DNA of 18,872 nt, from positions 10,388 to 29,259 of the forward strand of contig DFWO01000172.1 of the NCBI GenBank assembly GCA_002380945.1, given 5' to 3'. The notes below the pieces were generated by a model that did not search any database, had not been told where the DNA came from, and was given only the letters and a program-made list of their open reading frames with translations. Source of the stretch: Methylococcaceae bacterium UBA4132 (lineage in GTDB: Bacteria; Pseudomonadota; Gammaproteobacteria; Methylococcales; Methylomonadaceae). The translations under genes and the position numbers were made by a program. This document shows positions 16,088 through 18,872 of the stretch, piece by piece; position 1 is the first letter of the stretch; every line of letters starts with the position of its first letter.

Positions 16088-17008
16088 ATGTTCCTCGCTA
16101 AAGATTTTATAGAAACCACAGAAAACCTCATCTTTGCCGTGGTAGCAGACGGCACAGAAGACAATAAAGTGCTGTGTTTTTTGCGATATGTACAACAAAA
16201 AAAAGTGGATACTGACGCGGCTAATGAGCTACTAAAACACCACCACCCTGATTATCTGCATTATTCACCTGTGTTAGATGCCTATCTTCATGCCGTTCCC
16301 GTACAGCGGATTGTCAAACATCATCAACCTAAACAACGCTTACAAAATATTCTGCACACCGCTCAGCCTGATAGCATCGAGCAAGATTTGCTTGCACTGT
16401 GTCATTTGTTGCAAACGCACGGCTTGGATTTAAGCCAATGGGGTGTGACGGGTTCACTGTTAATTGGTGCGCAACAAGCCAGCTCCGATATTGATTTAGT
16501 GTGTTATGACCGCGATGCTTTTCAACACTGTCGTGCGGTAATCGGTGAATTGCTAGCACAACACGCGTTGCACACACTCAGTGATGCCGATTGGCAACAA
16601 TCCTATCAACGCCGTGACTGTGAACTTAACTTTGCAGATTACCATTGGCATGAGCGGCGTAAATTGAATAAAGCCCTCATTAACGGGCGAAAATTTGATT
16701 TAAGCTTAATTAATTCAGCGCGTTTGCCTGCTACAGCGTATCAAAAATGCGGCGCGATAACTTTGCAATGCCAAGTGCTTGATGACCGTTATGCGTTTGA
16801 TTACCCTGCTGAGATTACCATAGACCATGCAGACATCAGTTCAGTAGTCAGTTTTACTGCCACTTATACAGGGCAAGCGATGAGCGGTGAATTTATTGAA
16901 GTATCGGGTATCGTTGAACAATCAGCACACGGTGATAAACGTATCGTGGTGGGTTCAAGTCGAGAAGCGCATGGTGAATATATTAAGGTAATTCGATGCT
17001 TAACTTAG
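16088..17008 (+). CDS. Nucleotidyltransferase-fold protein, archaeal COG2413-like
   Basis: The 306-residue protein has three parts. The N-terminal part (about 1-90) begins with DFIETTENLIFAVVADG and contains LCFLRYV, a pattern I recall from archaeal proteins of this kind. The middle part (about 100-210) is a polymerase-beta nucleotidyltransferase fold: GS at 122-123 in WGVTGSLLIG, then Asp134 and Asp136 in SSDIDLV as metal ligands, and Asp204 in RKFDLSL as a candidate third carboxylate. The C-terminal part (about 225-306) is beta-strand-rich and unassigned. Substrate and reaction are unknown. The ATG has no clear Shine-Dalgarno. It overlaps the HAD gene by 13 bases and lies two genes before mptG, so a link to H4MPT or its polyglutamyl/phosphate modifications is possible but inferred from position only. 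Confidence 0.75.
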   Translation: MFLAKDFIETTENLIFAVVADGTEDNKVLCFLRYVQQKKVDTDAANELLKHHHPDYLHYSPVLDAYLHAVPVQRIVKHHQPKQRLQNILHTAQPDSIEQDLLALCHLLQTHGLDLSQWGVTGSLLIGAQQASSDIDLVCYDRDAFQHCRAVIGELLAQHALHTLSDADWQQSYQRRDCELNFADYHWHERRKLNKALINGRKFDLSLINSARLPATAYQKCGAITLQCQVLDDRYAFDYPAEITIDHADISSVVSFTATYTGQAMSGEFIEVSGIVEQSAHGDKRIVVGSSREAHGEYIKVIRCLT

Positions 17009-17658
17009 CTGATTTCTCAGCGGTTATTTTTGATATGGATGGTTTAGTTTTAGACACTGAAAAGACTTATTTTATTGCGTGGCAACAGGCGGCGGCACGC
17101 ATGGGCTATACGCTGTCGGATACGTTTTGTTTATCGCTGTCTGGGCTAAATGGTGATGCCGTCGTGCAAAAATTACTGGCTGAGTGCGGTGCTGATTTTG
17201 ATTTAGCTACGTTTAATCAAGTCGCTGGTAAGGTGTGGCGTGAGTATGTTACTCAACACGGCATAGCTGTGCAACACGGTTTTAATGAGTTATTGGCATT
17301 TATTGTTCAGCAATCATTACCGTATTGCTTAGCGACCAATAGCCGTGCCATTAACGCGTTGGAATGCCTTGCTTTAGCAGGATTAAGCAATGTGTTTGAC
17401 CTTATCATTAGCCGTGATGATGTGGCAAATGGCAAACCTGCGCCCGATATTTTTTTACACGCTGCTGATTGTTTGCAAGTACCTATTGAACGATGTCTAG
17501 TATTAGAAGATTCTCATGCAGGCATTATTGCTGCGACTCAAGCGGGTGCGTTTAGCATATTTATTCCCTCAACCCAGCCGATAAATCCACTGACGCTTGC
17601 GTACTGTGATGTCATGATGCCCAATTTACACGATGTGCTGGAATCGTTCCGTGCTTAG
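16996..17658 (+). CDS. HAD superfamily IA hydrolase (beta-phosphoglucomutase-like phosphatase)
   Basis: A 220-residue cytosolic HAD-IA protein. Motif I is DMDGLVLDTE with nucleophile Asp13 and acid/base Asp15. Motif II is ATNSR with Thr114 (the more usual residue is Ser or Thr). Motif III is Lys147 in NGKPAPDIF and motif IV is Glu171-Asp172 in LEDSHAG. All catalytic residues are present, so it should be an active phosphatase or phosphomutase on a small phosphorylated metabolite. The helical cap between residues 20 and 90 decides specificity and cannot be read here. AAGG lies seven bases before the ATG, which sits inside the 3' end of the nucleotidyltransferase gene, so the two are probably coupled. 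It lies directly before mptG, whose pathway includes phosphorylated intermediates. Confidence 0.88.
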   Translation: MLNLADFSAVIFDMDGLVLDTEKTYFIAWQQAAARMGYTLSDTFCLSLSGLNGDAVVQKLLAECGADFDLATFNQVAGKVWREYVTQHGIAVQHGFNELLAFIVQQSLPYCLATNSRAINALECLALAGLSNVFDLIISRDDVANGKPAPDIFLHAADCLQVPIERCLVLEDSHAGIIAATQAGAFSIFIPSTQPINPLTLAYCDVMMPNLHDVLESFRA

Positions 17659-17672
17659 CGTAGAGCTTCATG

Positions 17673-17678
17673 TATAAT
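17673..17678 (+). promoter_or_regulatory. Possible -10 element upstream of mptG
   Basis: A perfect TATAAT lies in the 58-base gap between the HAD gene and mptG, 38 bases before the mptG ATG. No -35 hexamer is recognisable at 16-18 bases upstream, where the HAD stop codon lies. It may be a weak internal promoter or chance. Confidence 0.3.
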
Positions 17679-17716
17679 TCTGGCAATTTTCAGCACTACA
17701 ATCCAATCATAACCTG

Positions 17717-18685
17717 ATGACTCAACAACCCAAAATATCTGTCATTGCCCCAGCTCGATTGCACATGGGATTTATTGATTTAAGCGGTTCACTTGGTCGC
17801 CATTTCGGCAGTATCGGTGTCGCGCTTAATGAACACGCCACGCGGCTTTCAGTAACACCTGCTGAACAACGCACCATTACAGGTCCTTCCGCACAACGTG
17901 CAGATCAGTGTTTAACCATGCTATGCAAGGCGTTAAACGTCTCCGATAACGTTAAGATTGATATTGAATCAGCGATTCCTGAACACGTCGGTTTAGGGTC
18001 TGGCACACAAATGTCATTGGCTATCGGTTCGGCACTTAACGCGTTGTATGACTTAGGGCTGAGTGTGCGCGAGATTGCGTCCGTGATGGACAGAGGTTTG
18101 CGTTCAGGCATTGGCATCGGCGTATTTGAACAAGGCGGCTTAGTAGTTGATGGTGGGCGTGGCGAACACACCATCATACCGCCCGTGCTGGTGCATTTTG
18201 ATATACCTAGTGAGTGGCGATTTATTTTGGTCTTCGATAAGCGTGGACAAGGTTTGCATGGTCAGCAAGAAATTCAAGCCTTTAAGCAATTACCGCCCTT
18301 TCCACAACAAGAAGCAGCGCGATTATGTTACTTGCTGTTCATGTTAGGTTTACCTTCACTGGCGGAAAATAACATTATGCAGTTTGGTGAAGTGATTAGC
18401 CAATTACAGCAATCTGTTGGTGAACACTTTGCCAGCGCACAAGGCGGCGTATTTACCAGCCCAGAAGTGACTAAAGCCATGGGCTGGTTAGCCGAACAAG
18501 GTGCGGTGGCTATCGGTCAAACTTCATGGGGACCGACGGGATTTTGTGCTGTTGATGGTGCAGAATTAGCCGAATCCATGACCGAACAGGCACGGCGAAC
18601 CTTCGCACAGTTTGATAATTTAACCTTTATCACAGCCAGTGCGCGTAATCGGGGTGGTGAGGTATTTGTTACGCACGCTTATTAA
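17717..18685 (+). CDS. mptG: Beta-ribofuranosylaminobenzene 5'-phosphate (beta-RFAP) synthase
   Basis: This enzyme condenses 4-hydroxybenzoate or p-aminobenzoate with phosphoribosyl pyrophosphate, losing CO2 and pyrophosphate, in the first committed step of methanopterin synthesis. It acts in the cytosol. The 322-residue protein belongs to the GHMP-kinase superfamily. It has the N-terminal APARLHMGFIDLSGSLGRHFGSIG segment, typical of beta-RFAP synthases, and a GHMP-like glycine-rich loop PEHVGLGSGTQMSLAIG at about 88-104. RGLRSGIGIGVFEQGG at about 125-140 and the late SWGPTGFC segment complete the pattern. H4MPT carries the formaldehyde-to-formate C1 flow in methylotrophs, so its presence beside formate dehydrogenase is consistent with that metabolism. 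No good Shine-Dalgarno is visible before the ATG. An IS1-like element begins within ten bases of the stop. Confidence 0.93.
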   Translation: MTQQPKISVIAPARLHMGFIDLSGSLGRHFGSIGVALNEHATRLSVTPAEQRTITGPSAQRADQCLTMLCKALNVSDNVKIDIESAIPEHVGLGSGTQMSLAIGSALNALYDLGLSVREIASVMDRGLRSGIGIGVFEQGGLVVDGGRGEHTIIPPVLVHFDIPSEWRFILVFDKRGQGLHGQQEIQAFKQLPPFPQQEAARLCYLLFMLGLPSLAENNIMQFGEVISQLQQSVGEHFASAQGGVFTSPEVTKAMGWLAEQGAVAIGQTSWGPTGFCAVDGAELAESMTEQARRTFAQFDNLTFITASARNRGGEVFVTHAY

Positions 18686-18692
18686 TAATTTC

Positions 18693-18872
18693 GGTAGTAG
18701 CTAAATTTGTAGTGATAGCAGATAAGGTATTGTTAATTAAGAATAGTTAATATAATCTACAAAATTTATAACGACAAGACGAGTTAAAAAATGCCAAGCT
18801 GTCCGAGATGCCAAAGCGAAGAGAGTAAAAGAGATGGATTGATTAGAGGCAAACAGAGATATTGCTGTAAGA
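18693..18872 (+). mobile_element. IS1-like insertion sequence, left end (continues past the window)
   Basis: The element is inferred from the transposase start at 18791. The sequence GGTAGTAGCTAAATTTGTAG at 18693 resembles the GGT-starting terminal inverted repeats of IS1-family elements, so the left boundary is tentatively placed there, seven bases after the mptG stop. TATAAT (18751-18756) with TTGTTA (18730-18735), 15 bases apart, may be the transposase promoter. The right end is outside the window, so the boundary cannot be confirmed and target-site duplication cannot be seen. Confidence 0.5.
18791..18872 (+). CDS. IS1-like transposase, N-terminal fragment (cut by the window end)
   Basis: The reading frame from the ATG at 18791 encodes 27 codons before the window ends. 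The start is MPSCPRCQSEESKRDG, followed by GKQRYCCK. The zinc-ribbon pattern Cys4-x2-Cys7 with Cys25/Cys26 and the GKQRYxC segment is typical of the InsA-type N-terminus of IS1-family transposases. It is partial only because of the window edge; whether the gene is intact beyond it is unknown. It has AT-rich upstream sequence and no clear Shine-Dalgarno. Confidence 0.75.
   Translation, partial: MPSCPRCQSEESKRDGLIRGKQRYCCK

Overview
The window reads as chromosomal DNA from an AT-leaning gammaproteobacterium that oxidises C1 compounds, most likely a methanotroph of the order Methylococcales. This taxonomic call is inferred from two things. The trigger factor–ClpP–ClpX–Lon–HU block has classic gammaproteobacterial order. 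The same window also encodes an NAD-dependent molybdenum formate dehydrogenase and beta-RFAP synthase, the entry enzyme of tetrahydromethanopterin (H4MPT) synthesis, which in bacteria is mostly a mark of methylotrophs.

Left part (about 1-6664, all minus strand). Read in the direction of transcription, it starts with tRNA-Leu(TAG), which has its own strong promoter and a terminator. Then come tig, clpP and clpX, tightly packed and closed by a terminator, followed by lon with its own upstream region. Last are hupB with a strong sigma70 promoter, tRNA-Val(TAC) and a tRNA-Asp(GTC) cut by the window edge. This is the protein-folding and proteolysis core plus a nucleoid protein, with tRNA genes at both ends.

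Middle part (6732-13763). A minus-strand radical SAM gene of unknown substrate is transcribed divergently from the formate dehydrogenase operon fdsG-fdsB-fdsA-fdhD(fdsC)-fdsD. The operon genes overlap or nearly abut. FdsG, FdsB and FdsA carry electrons from formate at the Mo centre through a chain of Fe-S clusters to FMN and NAD+. FdhD supplies sulfur to the Mo cofactor, and FdsD is the small delta subunit. The 238-base divergent intergenic region holds a plausible promoter and a possible LysR-type operator.

Right part (13764-18872, plus strand). A three-armed GGTGGGC palindromic element precedes a TSUP (TauE/SafE) membrane protein. A REP-like hairpin separates this from an MgtC/DUF4010 membrane protein. 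Then follow a polymerase-beta-type nucleotidyltransferase of the archaeal COG2413-like kind, an overlapping HAD phosphatase and the beta-RFAP synthase gene mptG. The last bases hold the left end and first 27 codons of an IS1-like transposase.

The part least explained by known biology is the nucleotidyltransferase–HAD–mptG cluster beside the formate dehydrogenase operon, together with the divergent radical SAM gene and the palindromic elements. No CRISPR array, prophage or defence system was seen. No gene-free stretch exceeds 300 bases.
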